From Diphasiastrum complanatum (lineage: Eukaryota > Streptophyta > Lycopodiopsida > Lycopodiales > Lycopodiaceae), in contig CM055100.1 of assembly GCA_029204225.1 (NCBI GenBank), positions 11,958,789 to 12,022,788 of the forward strand: 64,000 nucleotides of DNA, read 5' to 3'. Positions within the stretch are counted from its first letter, which is position 1. Each line of letters starts with the position of its first letter. The position numbers and the translations under genes were made by a program. This document shows positions 11,103 to 20,802 of this stretch, one piece after another. The notes under the pieces were generated by a model that saw nothing but the letters and a program-made list of their open reading frames with translations, did not search any database and had not been told where the DNA came from.

Positions 11103-12075
11103 TCCATCTTCTATAATACAGCAGCAAAGTGAGCATTTGTTTTTCGATATGATATCTAAATGTCATGGATGAGTAACATACTCTGCACTCAACTTGCTGA
11201 TTTTGTTTTGTATCCCAACCATCATCCAACAACTCGGCGATTATATCGGCACTCAAGTCCTTACAAATAAACATTGTTTTCATTCTCCGAACATTGCATT
11301 TGAAAAAAAAATCAACAAAAATAGTGAAAGGTAGATACCAACTTAATCTATTATTCTTTGATCCAGTGCTACATTCTAATATACTCTGAATATCAATATA
11401 TAGCCTAGATCGAAAACTTTCTGAAATTGCTGCATTAGGAGAAATCCATTCCTCACTCGAAAAATCTGGTAGAGGATATGGCTCTAATCTACCGACTAAA
11501 CCATTTTTATCAGGAAAATAGGTGTGATAAAAAAAAAAAAACTCCTGACTCTAAACGTGATTTTGGAGAACGACCTTTATATTGTAAAATACCGATATCC
11601 GAATGTATGACATCTATTATTCTTGCAATCGACTGAACTGATTGCCATTCAACGAAATTTGATGGATACAAATCTGCAAAGCCAACAAAAACATCTCAAG
11701 AAAAATATAACTTAAAGAAAATGCTAACTCTAAAGAAATTGAATCTGAAAACTTACAATTGCATTTCCTTCTATCATTTGGATTCAGATTACAAATGTTG
11801 AGCTCATTGTGAAGATAAGCATGCTGAACTAAAACTTCCGTGATAGATTGACCGGCAGGTGATACTTTAAAAACCATTATCCTGCCTTTCCAAGAGCTTC
11901 TATATATGTTATCCGATCTTTTTCTTTTTCGGAATGAGTCTTTTGTAGAGGGATGCATCAAGATCCATTGATATTTTCGATATATTCTTGGTATTCATTA
12001 ATCTTCTGCAAATTTTTCATTGCAAATATGGATTACATCAATGGTTCCTCTTGGTCTCCGATTATGTGTAGCCAT
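11023..12075 (-). pseudogene. Intron-containing gene of unknown function
   Basis: Exon 1 includes SFRKRKRSDNIYRSSWKGR and VLVQHAYLHNELNICNLNP, ending at 11757. An intron follows, and exon 2 resumes at 11673 with YPSNFVEWQSVQSIARIID. A run of 13 T on the coding strand (11529-11541) shifts the frame; one T fewer would give ...FFFYHTYFPDKNG and an open frame to 11023 through LEPYPLPDFSSEEW and LSADIIAELLDDGW. A CRVC...H cluster may be a zinc site. An ATG at 12073-12075 (MATHNRRPRG) could be the original start but needs another frame repair. I recognise no family. Confidence 0.45.
11674..11756 (-). other. Canonical 83-bp GT-AG intron
   Basis: On the minus strand the donor reads AATT|GTAAGT and the acceptor TTGGCTTTGCAG|ATTTG, with a T-rich stretch (TTATATTTTTCTTGAG) before it. 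Removal joins two open coding segments in frame (…RRKCNY LYPSNF…). The size and signals fit plant spliceosomal introns and argue for a cellular or long-resident gene rather than a recent processed copy. Confidence 0.65.
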
Positions 12076-12520
12076 TAGTCAAAAATACGAGTACGCAAGC
12101 TGAGAACGGAGAGAATGTAGAGATTGAGAGGTAAACCTAAGAATGACAATCCAAAATAAGAGATAGAATTAAGAAAATGAGAGGTATACCTATGAATGAC
12201 AAGAAGTTCCTAAACTACAAGGATTAGTTAACCACAGTTTATAAGTATTGACGTCAAATCAACCTTGAGTGAACAATGACGGGCAACATAAGAGTATTCA
12301 AGCAGTAACTATGGTCCAATCACAATTGTTTGTTCTGCCCGACGGGATATTTGAAAATCACAAAAATTTGGCCGGGAAAGTTAAATACAATTTCCGTCCG
12401 TCAACCACTGTTACAATTCATCACAGATGGACACCATTCATTGGGACACATAAGCGTTGAAAGCATGCGAAGTCAAAAATAGCATCTTGACAAAGGGCCC
12501 ATTTTGAGTTCCAATATCCC
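12076..12520. other. Upstream region of the intron-containing gene
   Basis: There is no ORF of note. A short near-duplicate (GAGAGGTAAACCTAAGAATGAC and GAGAGGTATACCTATGAATG) occurs at about 12128-12200, and a CCAAT box lies near 12314. It may hold the promoter of the minus-strand gene. The right end abuts truncated Copia-A gag. Confidence 0.35.
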
Positions 12521-12994
12521 CTAATGCTTCAAGCCATTGAGTATGACTTGGACTAGCTCACTTTGTTTGATGGAATCTCCAATACAAGCAAGTTCCCTAT
12601 GAATGTCTTTCACTCTCAAAACATAATTAGTGGCACTCTCATCACTCTTTTGATAACTTTGGAATATTTGATTTCTAAGATTGAGAAGCCTAGAGGTGTT
12701 TTTGGCCTCATAGATTGCTTTGAGAGTATCCCAAGCATCCTTGGCCGAAGTAGAAGCACCAATCTCTCTCAAAATCTTATTAGAGACATTCATCTTGATA
12801 AAATGGAGAGCCATCCCAGCTCTCTTCTTATACTTTTGTACTTCTTGAAGGACTTGAGGCTCCTCAATCCCAAGAACAATGTCCATCACATCTTGGAGTA
12901 TCAAGATTGACTCCATTCTAACCTTCCAAATAGAATAGCTGGAGGTAGATAGTCTTTCACTAGATTCCAATAGAAAGGAACCCATAGATGCCAT
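12521..12994 (-). pseudogene. Copia-A gag, 3'-truncated
   Basis: The frame is open from the ATG at 12994 (MASMGSFLLESSERL) with no stop until the truncation. It has the plant copia gag signature: IWKVRMESILILQ, AKDAWDTLKAIYEAKNTSRL, LRNQIFQSYQKSDESATNY and ELVQVILNGLKH. The start was chosen because Copia-B gag begins identically (MASMGGFFLEANERL). Nucleocapsid and pol are lost. An uninterrupted frame suggests fairly recent activity. Confidence 0.85.
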
Positions 12995-13715
12995 GTAGTA
13001 GTGAATATTAGACAATAAAGTGTTGCTTCTCTCTCACTATAGGATCCAATAAAGGTGTACTACCAACTCCTATGCAAGATCTTGCAAGAAAATGTGAGAT
13101 GGATCTCACTAGCTCTACCAATCTCTCTCAAACTAGATCAGCCTCTCATCAACTGATGGAGTAGATGCAAAGTTTGGGTCAAACTATCTCTGGCACGTGT
13201 GAAACACTCAAAGAATCCACAAATCACTCTAATGCAATGGAATTGTAAGAAACAATGTGGCTATGACCTCAAAAAGTTGACTAGATCTCAAATAGATGAC
13301 ATTGGCAAGCCTCTTCTTGAATTTTTTGGTCAAACTAGCAAGATATGATCAAACCAAATGTGGCCACATAGGTATAGGTGGCCTACCTAACCCTCTTCAA
13401 AAGCATATAACTTTTGATTGGCTCTACCAAATGGATTACAAAAACTAGACAAAACTAGCTTTCAAACAAGCTATCTAGCACCAAATTTGGATCTAACTTG
13501 GAAGAGAACTTTCCAAATGAATTTGGCTGTACTTCACACATGCTTGAGAACTGAATTCCGTACAATACTTGAAATGATTCAGTCGTTATAATAATGAACC
13601 CTCTTGATCGAAATTTCCTTGAGATAGCATGGGAGATGCAATCAACACTCTCTGGATCTTGATTTTCATGAAGTTTTTGAAACTTTGGATGAAACATGCA
13701 TCAAATACTTAGGTA
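12995..13715 (-). other. Copia-A untranslated leader
   Basis: This ~720-bp non-coding stretch lies between PBS and gag ATG. It carries a G-box-like CACGTGTG near 13195 and no open frame I would defend. Confidence 0.55.
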
Positions 13716-13728
13716 GGCTCTGATACCA
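13716..13728 (-). promoter_or_regulatory. Copia-A primer-binding site (tRNA-iMet)
   Basis: The minus strand reads TGGTATCAGAGCC directly after the LTR end (…TTTTCACA). It is a perfect match to the plant tRNA-iMet PBS and defines the LTR inner boundary to the base. Confidence 0.92.
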
Positions 13729-14570
13729 TGTGAAAATTCACACATGTGGAAATGTACTAATGTGTGAAATTGATCTCCTAACTTGGCTCATGCACTATAG
13801 ATCAGCTATTGATTGAAATCATAAGATCAATGACAAGATCTAAGGCAAAAAACCATTCTACATGCATTCATTCATTACCAAAAGGTGTTTCATACGTGTG
13901 GAAGATTTCATGAAATAAAATAAGTCCCAACAAGCTCCTCTCCTCGGGTAGAGAGAGAAAATACCATTTTTGGGCTCATCTAGAGAGAGAGAAGACTCTA
14001 CAAGCAAAATTGGCAAATCTCCAAATTGACTCAAAAAACTCATAGATCTCTTATACATTAATGAAGGGAATGAAAGTACATATAGAAACTCGTGGAGATC
14101 CAAGCTTAATTCCTATTGGACCCCTTAAATGTAGCCTCTCTAATCCTAGTGGATGTGTGATGCAACATCTTTCACTTTTGATTGGGCCCTTCCAACACAT
14201 CTCTCCCTTATGATTGGACCCTTTGACTTTTGCCACCACATAGGGTGCATCACTCATCAAACCTAAACTTGACATGTGTAAGCAACCTAACTAGCTTGAG
14301 CTACATCACAATTGAATTTTGGCCTAATCATGACAAAACATGTGTGCTTGACCATTTGACCTCTAAAGCCAAAATTGGCCCTATCACCTAGTGACACCAA
14401 GATGCTTGACTAGCAATCTTTATGATACCCCTAAAGTCAACATTATAAACTTTTCTAATATTTTACACATGTGGGAACATGCTCCACACATGTGAATCCA
14501 CACATGTGAAATGTAATCACAAACATAAAATCATAAAATCACCAAGATAGATTTTTGACTATTTTTCACA
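13729..14570 (-). repeat. Copia-A 5' LTR, 842 bp
   Basis: Plus-strand ends are TGTGAAAATTC and ATTTTTCACA, so the termini are inverted (TGTGAAAA). The minus-strand start closely matches the starts of LTR-C (18289), LTR-D (23631) and the 30145 fragment. The interior carries several CACATGTG palindromes, ATTGG boxes at 14115, 14181 and 14213, and a conserved 'CTCTCTCTACCCGAGGAGAG'-like block shared with LTR-C. Confidence 0.9.
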
Positions 14571-14955
14571 GATTTCACCAATGGCACTATTAGAAGCCTA
14601 TTACACAAATAATTTGCACAAGTAATGGCTTCTCCCCAAAATGAAATAGGTAGAGAGGCATATATCCTTAATGCTTTAGAACATTCACATAATGATCTAT
14701 TCTTTCTCTTGGGCACCCCATTTTGTTGGGGGGTGTAAGAACATGTGAATTCTCTCTTAATGCCTCACAAAAATCTCTCATGCTATTGGAGATGTACTCT
14801 CCTCCATTATCACATCTTAACACTTTGATGCTAGCATTAAGTTTCTTTTCCACAAGAGTTTTAGACTTTACAAAGGAATCATACGCTAAGCTTTTCTTAG
14901 ACAAAAGATAGATCCATGTGTATCTTGAACAATCATTTATGAAGGTTACATACAT
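14571..14955 (-). pseudogene. Copia-B integrase core
   Basis: Motifs: YVTFINDCSRYTWIYLL, VLRCDNGGEYISNSM (second catalytic Asp intact), then TPPNKMG and, after a frameshift, PKRKNRSLCECSKALR…FWGEAITCANYLCNR. The expected GVAERKNR block reads with Lys at the Glu position in one frame and Glu in the other, so the catalytic Glu is lost or shifted. The frame ends at the edge of LTR-A. Residues read beyond 14570 in that frame are LTR sequence. Confidence 0.85.
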
Positions 14956-14968
14956 AGAAGCTCCACCA

Positions 14969-15190
14969 TTAGATACATGTGAATATGAGTGTACATCTGA
15001 GCGTATAAGAAGATTTATCCATAGATCTCTTAAATGGTTGCTTATGTGTCATGGATAGACCACAAGATTCACAAAGCTTGCCACACTTGGATATGGATTT
15101 GGGAAGCCCGAGTGCTATCTCCTTGGAAATCATGGACTCCATAGCTTTGTAGTTAGGATGGCCTAACTTTTGTGCCACAACTCCACTTGA
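14969..15190 (-). pseudogene. Copia-B GAG-pre-integrase domain
   Basis: The segment QKLGHPNYKAMESMIS…CGKLCESCGLSMTHKQPF contains the pre-integrase LGH and CxxC zinc-binding pattern found just upstream of copia integrase catalytic cores. It is one frame change from the following core. Confidence 0.85.
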
Positions 15191-15559
15191 GAAAGCTCCT
15201 CCCTTGCCATGTTCACACTTCCAATGACAACATTAGCATGCAACTTGGATAATCCTCCTTGCTTGATATTATTAGCAATGCACTTATCATTCTTCATTAT
15301 GGAACAACTACCATGCTTGAAGTGCACATCTTATCCATTATCCATGAGTTGTCCAAAATACTCAACAAATTCTTTGTGATGGATGGTACATAAAGAACAT
15401 TATCGGGATCTATTCCTTTTTAAGATCCAAGACATAATGGAATATATCCTATGCCATCTATCTAGGACAAATATCCTATCCTTGCCTTGAGATGTTGCAT
15501 CCTACTCTCCTAGGCCACAAGCACATTATGGAGCTTGTCAATAGTAGGTAGATGGTCTT
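15191..15559 (-). pseudogene. Copia-B nucleocapsid/protease remnant, badly decayed
   Basis: Only fragments are readable: a block like DPDNVLYVPSITKNLLS, typical of the second half of copia protease, near 15.35-15.42 kb, and an HANVVIGSVNM stretch. Zinc knuckles and the DSG active site are not recognisable, so this part is heavily deleted or mutated. Confidence 0.5.
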
Positions 15560-16063
15560 GGATGGAGAAACTTTGGACTAGATTAGTGTAATCATCACCT
15601 AGTCCATTGAGAATGACTTGCAAGTTCATTGTCCTGGATTCTATCTCCAATGGAAGCCAATTCTTTGTTCAAAGATTTGATTCTAAGCACATACTCTTGT
15701 GCACTCTCACCACTTCCCTTCATGCTTTGAAGTACTTGATTTCTAAGCATGAAAATCCTTGAAGTGTTGTTGGATTCATAGATTCCTTTCAATGAATCCC
15801 AAGACTCCTTGGCCGATATTCAAGATGACACCTCTTTCAAGAGATCATTGCTCACATTCATCTTGATGCTTGGTAAGGCCAATCTAGCCTTCTTTTTGTA
15901 TCTAAATTTTCTTTCCCACCAATAGGCTCATCTTCCTCTTCTTGGACAATGTCATAGAGATCAAGGAGCATCAATGTGACTCCATTCTCACTTTCCATAT
16001 GGCATAGTTTGTGGATGTAAGTCTCTCATTGGCCTCTAGGAAGAATCCACCCATGGATGCCAT
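15560..16063 (-). pseudogene. Copia-B gag
   Basis: The start ATG at 16061-16063 gives MASMGGFFLEANERLTS and AIWKVRMES, matching Copia-A gag. Stops follow. The last part (15595-15792) reads IYESNNTSRIFMLRNQVLQ and GESAQEYVLRIKSLNKEL. Similarity to Copia-A in both gag and LTR termini makes the two members of related families. Confidence 0.8.
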
Positions 16064-16617
16064 TTTGAATGATTTAGCTCTTGAAATTCACAAAGATTTT
16101 ACTTTTTGGAATGACTCAAAGGTAGAGTTCTAGCACTCAAAATGCTTCTAGTCTCTTTCCAATCAATCTAGCATAAAGCTTGGATGATGGTACAATGAGT
16201 TTCAATTCACAAATCTAGCAAATCACTCCCTAGACCTTTGATTTATGGAAATCAACTCCCTAGTTCTCACCACTCCCTATCAAGTTCTAAAAAACACTTT
16301 TTGAAGCATGATTCAAGATCTCAAACATTCACATCAATGATCCAATACAAGATCTAATCATTGATTTAGAAACTATGAAGTTTGATCTAGATAATGCATG
16401 AAATTTTTTCAAAAGGATGTGTGTGTGAATATGAGATCAATTCAAACTTAGGCACTTGAAAACAGGTTTGGCCCCCACATGTGTGAACTATACACCTACA
16501 TCCACCAATCGAATTGGATCCAAAAATTATGAAGCTGCCCCTCAAAACTAGATCAAAAACTCAAAATTTACTAATTTTGGGGGAGCTCATTGACCAAATA
16601 CATAGTTTCTTGTAGTT
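16064..16617 (-). other. Copia-B untranslated leader
   Basis: Non-coding sequence between PBS and gag, with a CACATGTGTG motif near 16477. No protein frame is supported. Confidence 0.5.
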
Positions 16618-16630
16618 GGCTCTAATACCA
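16618..16630 (-). promoter_or_regulatory. Copia-B primer-binding site, one mismatch
   Basis: The minus strand reads TGGTATTAGAGCC, the tRNA-iMet PBS with a single C-to-T change, directly next to the LTR end. Confidence 0.88.
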
Positions 16631-17395
16631 TGTTAAATTCTTTAAATTTTGGACCATAAATGGAAAAACACTTAATTGCAAGAACAACAAGTATTTAGAT
16701 CAATTTAATGGATGGGAGGGGAGACTTCACATGTGTGAAAACCTATAAGAGTATGGACAGTGGACAGCGAGTGAAGTACACTACCTATTGATAGCATTCA
16801 ATGCATGAAATAACAACACAAATGGTAAAAACAACATGGATTTGCCTCAAAATCAAGATCTCTCATCAAATTTGATATTCACAACGATGATCTATATATA
16901 GATCAAGTACATTTCGACCTGTCATGGCGACTCAACAGGCCTAGCATGTGTGGAATGCCACATCATTGTCAGATCCACCAATCAATGCTAGATAAGCTCC
17001 CACCTCTTTGATTTCTAGATTGATGCCATTGCATCACCTTGATATTTCTTGATTTGAGGAAATTTTCCTAACTTCTAGGAACTTGCATAATCAACTCCTA
17101 TGATCTACTGATATTATCCAGATATGTACACACATGAGAATATCCTTTCACACGTGGGAAACCTCCATTACTCACATTGGTATGCATAATCAACTAACAA
17201 TAGAGTGCCAAATGGCAATTTTCTACTTGACTAGATTTTCACTAGTTCACACGTGTAGATCAAGATTTTTTCTACCTAATCAAATTGAATACATCTAGGC
17301 CTAACATTCACACATGGGAACAGGCCTCACATGTGTGGGATCAAGTCATACACTTAATATCATGAATCTAAGCCAAAATTTTGACAATTTTAACA
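16631..17395 (-). repeat. Copia-B 5' LTR, 765 bp
   Basis: Plus-strand ends TGTTAAATTC and ATTTTAACA give 7-bp inverted termini (TGTTAAA). The minus-strand start TGTTAAAATTGTCAAAAT resembles the LTR-D start. It carries CACATGTG or CACGTG motifs near 16727, 17148, 17247 and 17307-17335. Confidence 0.88.
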
Positions 17396-17645
17396 CAATT
17401 GGCTATTGATATAACCTTTCAGCTCAAAGTTTGGCAAAAAAATTTGTTTTTCATGCAAGGAGCAAAATATCGAAGTGGCGTATCATTTTCTGAGGGAACC
17501 AGTCATGGAAAAGGAGGTGAAGCTTCAACATATCAATGTGAGGATAATATCTTTACCAAAGGATTGGGAAAATACTTGTTCATAAAGCATAGAACTCATC
17601 TTGGAATACTATCAAAATTGATGCTACACCTAGTTAAAGAGATAG
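17396..17645 (+). pseudogene. Copia RNase H C-terminal fragment
   Basis: Reading across two frames gives YHFLREPVMEKEVKLQHIN followed by EDNIFTKGLGKYLFIKHRTHLGIL, the conserved end of copia pol (normally 'ADIFTKGL'). It lies directly against the Copia-B LTR and in opposite orientation. A purine-rich AAAGAGATAG at 17636-17645 could be its polypurine tract. Confidence 0.75.
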
Positions 17646-18165
17646 TGTGAAAGATGTCAACTAGTTAAGTTGATCTAATTTGGCAATTTTGAGGCCAAAG
17701 TGAAATTTCAACTTAGAGGTAGATTTTTTTTGTCACTAAGGCCTAAGAATAGTGTCCTTAATATGTTTATCAAAGTAGACAAGTAGATAAGGCTAAGTAG
17801 ACAAGTACCTAGAAACTACCATTTTTGGCTAAGTGGCCAATTGATACTATTGCTGCTATAAATAATCTATGATTCTATGTCCATCTCTTTCATATTTTTC
17901 TCTTGATATGTTCAATTCTAATGTGTATATTGCAATTTTTCTTGCGTAGCTTGAGTCCACATGTGTGAATGTTGTTGTATTGATGTATGGAAAGGAATAG
18001 TACTATATTCGATCTTAGTGATTTTGATGAGATATGAATGTATTTCCAAGTTTTAGCATGGTAGTTGCATGATTTCTAGCTTGTTAATGAAAGTAGATGT
18101 GCAGTCAAATTTATCCAAAGATCAATTGATACATTAAGCATGTTTTGGGTCTTATTTTTTTCACG
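17646..18165 (+). repeat. Putative 3' LTR remnant after the RNase H tail
   Basis: TGTGAAAGATGTC at 17646 resembles the start of the LTR-D family and follows a purine-rich tract. A CACATGTGTGAATG motif lies near 17953. The right end is ill-defined. It may run until the gypsy RT fragment at about 18168. Confidence 0.4.
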
Positions 18166-18167
18166 TT

Positions 18168-18288
18168 TTGCAGGATATAATCGACTATTGCTTATGAGGA
18201 CAAGCTGAAGACAACTTTCACCACTCCTTTGGCAATTATGCTTATCACATAATGCATTTTGGACTATGTAATGCTCCAACGACTTATT
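18168..18288 (+). pseudogene. Gypsy-1 RT palm fragment
   Basis: Translation gives TIAYEDKLKTTFTTPLGNYAY then MHFGLCNAPTTYL, the gypsy RT block normally ending MPFGLCNAPATF. The catalytic YxDD block that should follow is missing, because LTR-C begins at 18289 right after the Tyr-Leu. Confidence 0.8.
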
Positions 18289-19080
18289 TGTGAGAAATTG
18301 GCAAAAATCTAGCTTGGTATTTTTTATGATAGAAGTTTGTAAGTGAATCTCACATGTGTGGAGGATGTTCCCACGTGTGGAGAATTGTGAAGTAAATCAA
18401 AATGTTTGATATAGGGGTCTCATAGAATTTCATAGTCAAGCATTTAGGTGTAGGATGTTGATAGGGTCAAATTTGGCATAGATGGCAAATTATCCATTTC
18501 CACTTGTAATGCCAATATTGAGCCAAAATAGAGCCAAACTTGTGCCAATTAGAGTGTAGACAAGTGTCATGCTTTTGTTTGATGAAGCTTAAGAGGTCCA
18601 ATAGGATTTAGAGGTGGAACCTTGTGAGGTCCAATAGAAAATTGAGGTGTGCTTGAATATAGTCCAATAGAATTTAGAGGTGCATGGATCAATGGTCCAA
18701 TAGGATTAAGAGGTGGCAAAGTGTGATCCAATCATAGTTAAGCATAGTGGTAGCTCATGAATCTATTAGTATCATTGTACTGCTCCTTTTGGATCTAATT
18801 GATTTTGAGATTGAGTGGATTTTGAGTGTCATTGAATTTCTAGCTTTCTCTCTCTACCCGAGAGCTCATGATGGTTTTTCTCTCTCTACCCGAGGAGAGC
18901 AGCTTGTTTTTACTTAGAATACTTTTGGAACACTTCCCACACGTGTGAGTGAGAGTTGGAAGTGATTGAATGCATGTAGTAGTGTGTTTTTGCCATAGAA
19001 TCAAAGATAGATTTTGAATCTCAATCTAGTCTTGATCTTGGTGCATCTACTTGTGGTACTTTGGATTCTGATTCAATGAA
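18289..19080 (+). repeat. LTR-C inserted in Gypsy-1 RT
   Basis: The start TGTGAGAAATTGGC aligns with LTR-A (minus strand) and LTR-D. The shared block CTCTCTCTACCCGAG and the CACATGTGTGG, CACGTGTGG and CACACGTGTG motifs follow in order. Five CCAAT boxes sit at 18598, 18631, 18664, 18697 and 18728. The 3' end is diverged or truncated and I cannot find a target-site duplication, so the end at ~19080 is approximate. Confidence 0.75.
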
Positions 19081-19407
19081 AATTTCTATGGATATATTTG
19101 TATTGCTACCAACACTATGGAGGAGCATTTACAAAATGTTAAGCTTTGTCTCTCAATTTGTAAATCAAAATCTATAGCATTGAATCCATAGAAGTGTCCA
19201 TTTGCAGTTCCTTATAGAATTTTGCTTAGTTATGTTGTCAGCAAAGATGGAATACCAACTGATCCTGCTAAAGTAGATAAAGTTAAGTTAATGTCACCCC
19301 CCAATGATGTGAAGGCAATTTGTTCAGTTTTAGGTAGTTGTTACGGCCGTATTCAGCTAAGGACATGGAATAGTCCTAATATGGTTGATCGGCCCTCCAG
19401 TGTTTGA
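19081..19407 (+). pseudogene. Gypsy-1 RT thumb/connection fragment
   Basis: Frames give NTMEEHLQNVKLCLSICKS, NP*KCPFAV, LLSYVVSKDGIPTDPAKVDKV and a last stub GSCYGRIQ. This is the RT segment after the YxDD motif (usually 'LNPKKC.F......GHVVS..GI..DP.KV'). An in-frame stop follows NP. Confidence 0.75.
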
Positions 19408-19830
19408 GATTATTTGTCACTCCTTTAATTCCATGTCGAGGCTTGTTTGTGACTAATTACCTTGAGAGGACCCTGACACTCTGAGACATATGGAGTAGTG
19501 CATGTACGTGTGACGGATATAGGCAAGAGGACTGCATGAAGAGAGGTAACCTATTTATAGTTGACCTGCATGGGGATTGCATGGGTTCATGCATAGGAAT
19601 CTACTCTCTAAATATTGGGGTAGGGATTCTCCCGTCGACAACTTGGGTTCAAGTTACCAGTTTCTCTCTTCTCCTCTTGCTTTCACATGGCATGGCTTGG
19701 GGGCTATAGATCTAGGTTTGATCTAGGTTTGGTTGGGTGGTTTGGCTCCATAGTCTCTCTTGTTGTGTTCGCCTATCCTCATCTTAGGGGTTTTCCCTAG
19801 TGGCCTTTACAGTAGCATTGGCTATCACAT
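19408..19830. other. ~420-bp unclassified insertion within Gypsy-1
   Basis: The sequence between the RT connection and RNase H of Gypsy-1 has no gypsy match and no open frame I recognise. It is less AT-rich than its surroundings and contains a local duplication (GATCTAGGTTTGATCTAGGTTTG near 19710). No terminal inverted repeats or duplication were found by eye. Confidence 0.45.
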
Positions 19831-20199
19831 TGCCGTTGGTGGAGCTGATGCCAAAGATACTCTTTTTATATGGGCTGAAGAACATCAACATGTATTTGAT
19901 CATCTAAAAAATGCTTTAATGAATGCACCTATTTTGAGACCCCCTGATTATTAGTCTTGCTTGATTGCTTGTTTGAATATAATTTGTAGGAAGCTGAATC
20001 ACATGACTATTTGTATCATACTGATAATGGAACCGCTGATAAGATTCCATTGTTGGATGTTGAAGTTAATAATAACTTATTCAAACTTGATATTGAGGCT
20101 ATCTCCCAGTGGTACCATATTCTCGCTAAATATCTAACAACTACTAAAGGGTCTTACCAAGGTGGAAAGGTTGCAGGCCCTCATATTCCAGGTCCTTGA
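19831..20199 (+). pseudogene. Gypsy-1 RNase H start and linker
   Basis: FIWAEEHQHVFDHLKNALMN and APILRPPDY match the gypsy segment leading into RNase H. The RNase H core is deleted. The next frame (20011-20199) contains DNGTADKIPLLD and ISQWYHILAKYLTT, which resembles the linker between RNase H and integrase. Confidence 0.65.
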
Positions 20200-20413
20200 T
20201 GGAAGACTTTATCAGAAATGCATTGAAGGTATCTATCGAAGATGTGTGGTGTCGGTTGAAGTTCCATTCATCATTGAGAAATGCCATGATTTAGTGTGCG
20301 ATGGGCATTTTGCTAGTGCTACCATAGCTCAAAAGATTTTAAGAGTAGGTTATTGGTGGACTACTTTATTCAAAGATTGTCATGACTATTGCATGAGATG
20401 TGATGTTTGTTAG
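20162..20413 (+). pseudogene. Gypsy-1 integrase H2C2 zinc-binding domain
   Basis: LYQKCIEGIYRRCV, then CHDLVCDGHFASATIAQKIL, YWWTTLFKDCHDYCMRCDVC. This is the HHCC module of gypsy integrase (H...H...CxxC), with the usual 'GHFG..AT..KI...GYWWPTLFKD' pattern. A stop follows the last Cys. Confidence 0.85.
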
Positions 20414-20723
20414 AGAGTTGGTCAAGCATAATAAAACAACTCCTTACAACCCGCAAGTGAACGAGCAAGTTAAAAGCACTAACAAGAAGTTAGTGGATAT
20501 TATAAAGAAGGCAGTCTCTGATAGTAAGAGTGAATGGAACTCAAAAGTACATGCGGCTGTTTGGGCCTATAATATTGATTTCAAAACCAGTATAGGACAA
20601 TTGCCCTTCTATCTAGTATATGGTGCTGAAAGTATTTTGCCTATTGAAATTGAATTGGAAACGTTGAGATTATCTAAAGATCATGACTTACCTTTGAGCC
20701 GTCTGTTGAGCAGAGATTATTGA
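20414..20723 (+). pseudogene. Gypsy-1 integrase core, C-terminal half only
   Basis: HNKTTPYNPQVNEQVKSTNKKL matches '...TPYHPQANGQAESTN...' where the catalytic Glu lies. Here the residue reads Lys (VKSTN), so the Glu is lost. WNSKVHAAVWAYN, GQLPFYLVYG and LPIEIELETLR follow. The two catalytic Asp motifs are deleted between the zinc finger and this frame. Confidence 0.85.
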
Positions 20724-20802
20724 TGTTGGCTAGGCTTGATGAAAGGTACGGGTGTTGTTGCAGACAGAGTGAAAGAAAAGAGAGATTAAACAGTTACATG
20801 AC

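Larger units (their letters stand above)
12521..14570 (-). mobile_element. Copia-A: 5' part of a copia element
   Basis: The 5' LTR (13729-14570), PBS (13716-13728), ~700-bp leader and gag (12521-12994) follow each other on the minus strand. The element is cut off inside gag at ~12.52 kb, where unrelated sequence begins. Its LTR directly abuts the truncated integrase of Copia-B, so A either inserted into B or was joined to it by rearrangement. Confidence 0.8.
14571..17395 (-). mobile_element. Copia-B: 5' two-thirds of a copia element
   Basis: Minus-strand order: LTR 16631-17395, PBS 16618-16630, leader, gag from 16063, decayed nucleocapsid/protease, pre-integrase, and integrase up to 14571 where the Copia-A LTR starts. 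Many stops and frameshifts make it older than Copia-A. No RT or RNase H is present on this strand beyond Copia-A within the window. Confidence 0.8.
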
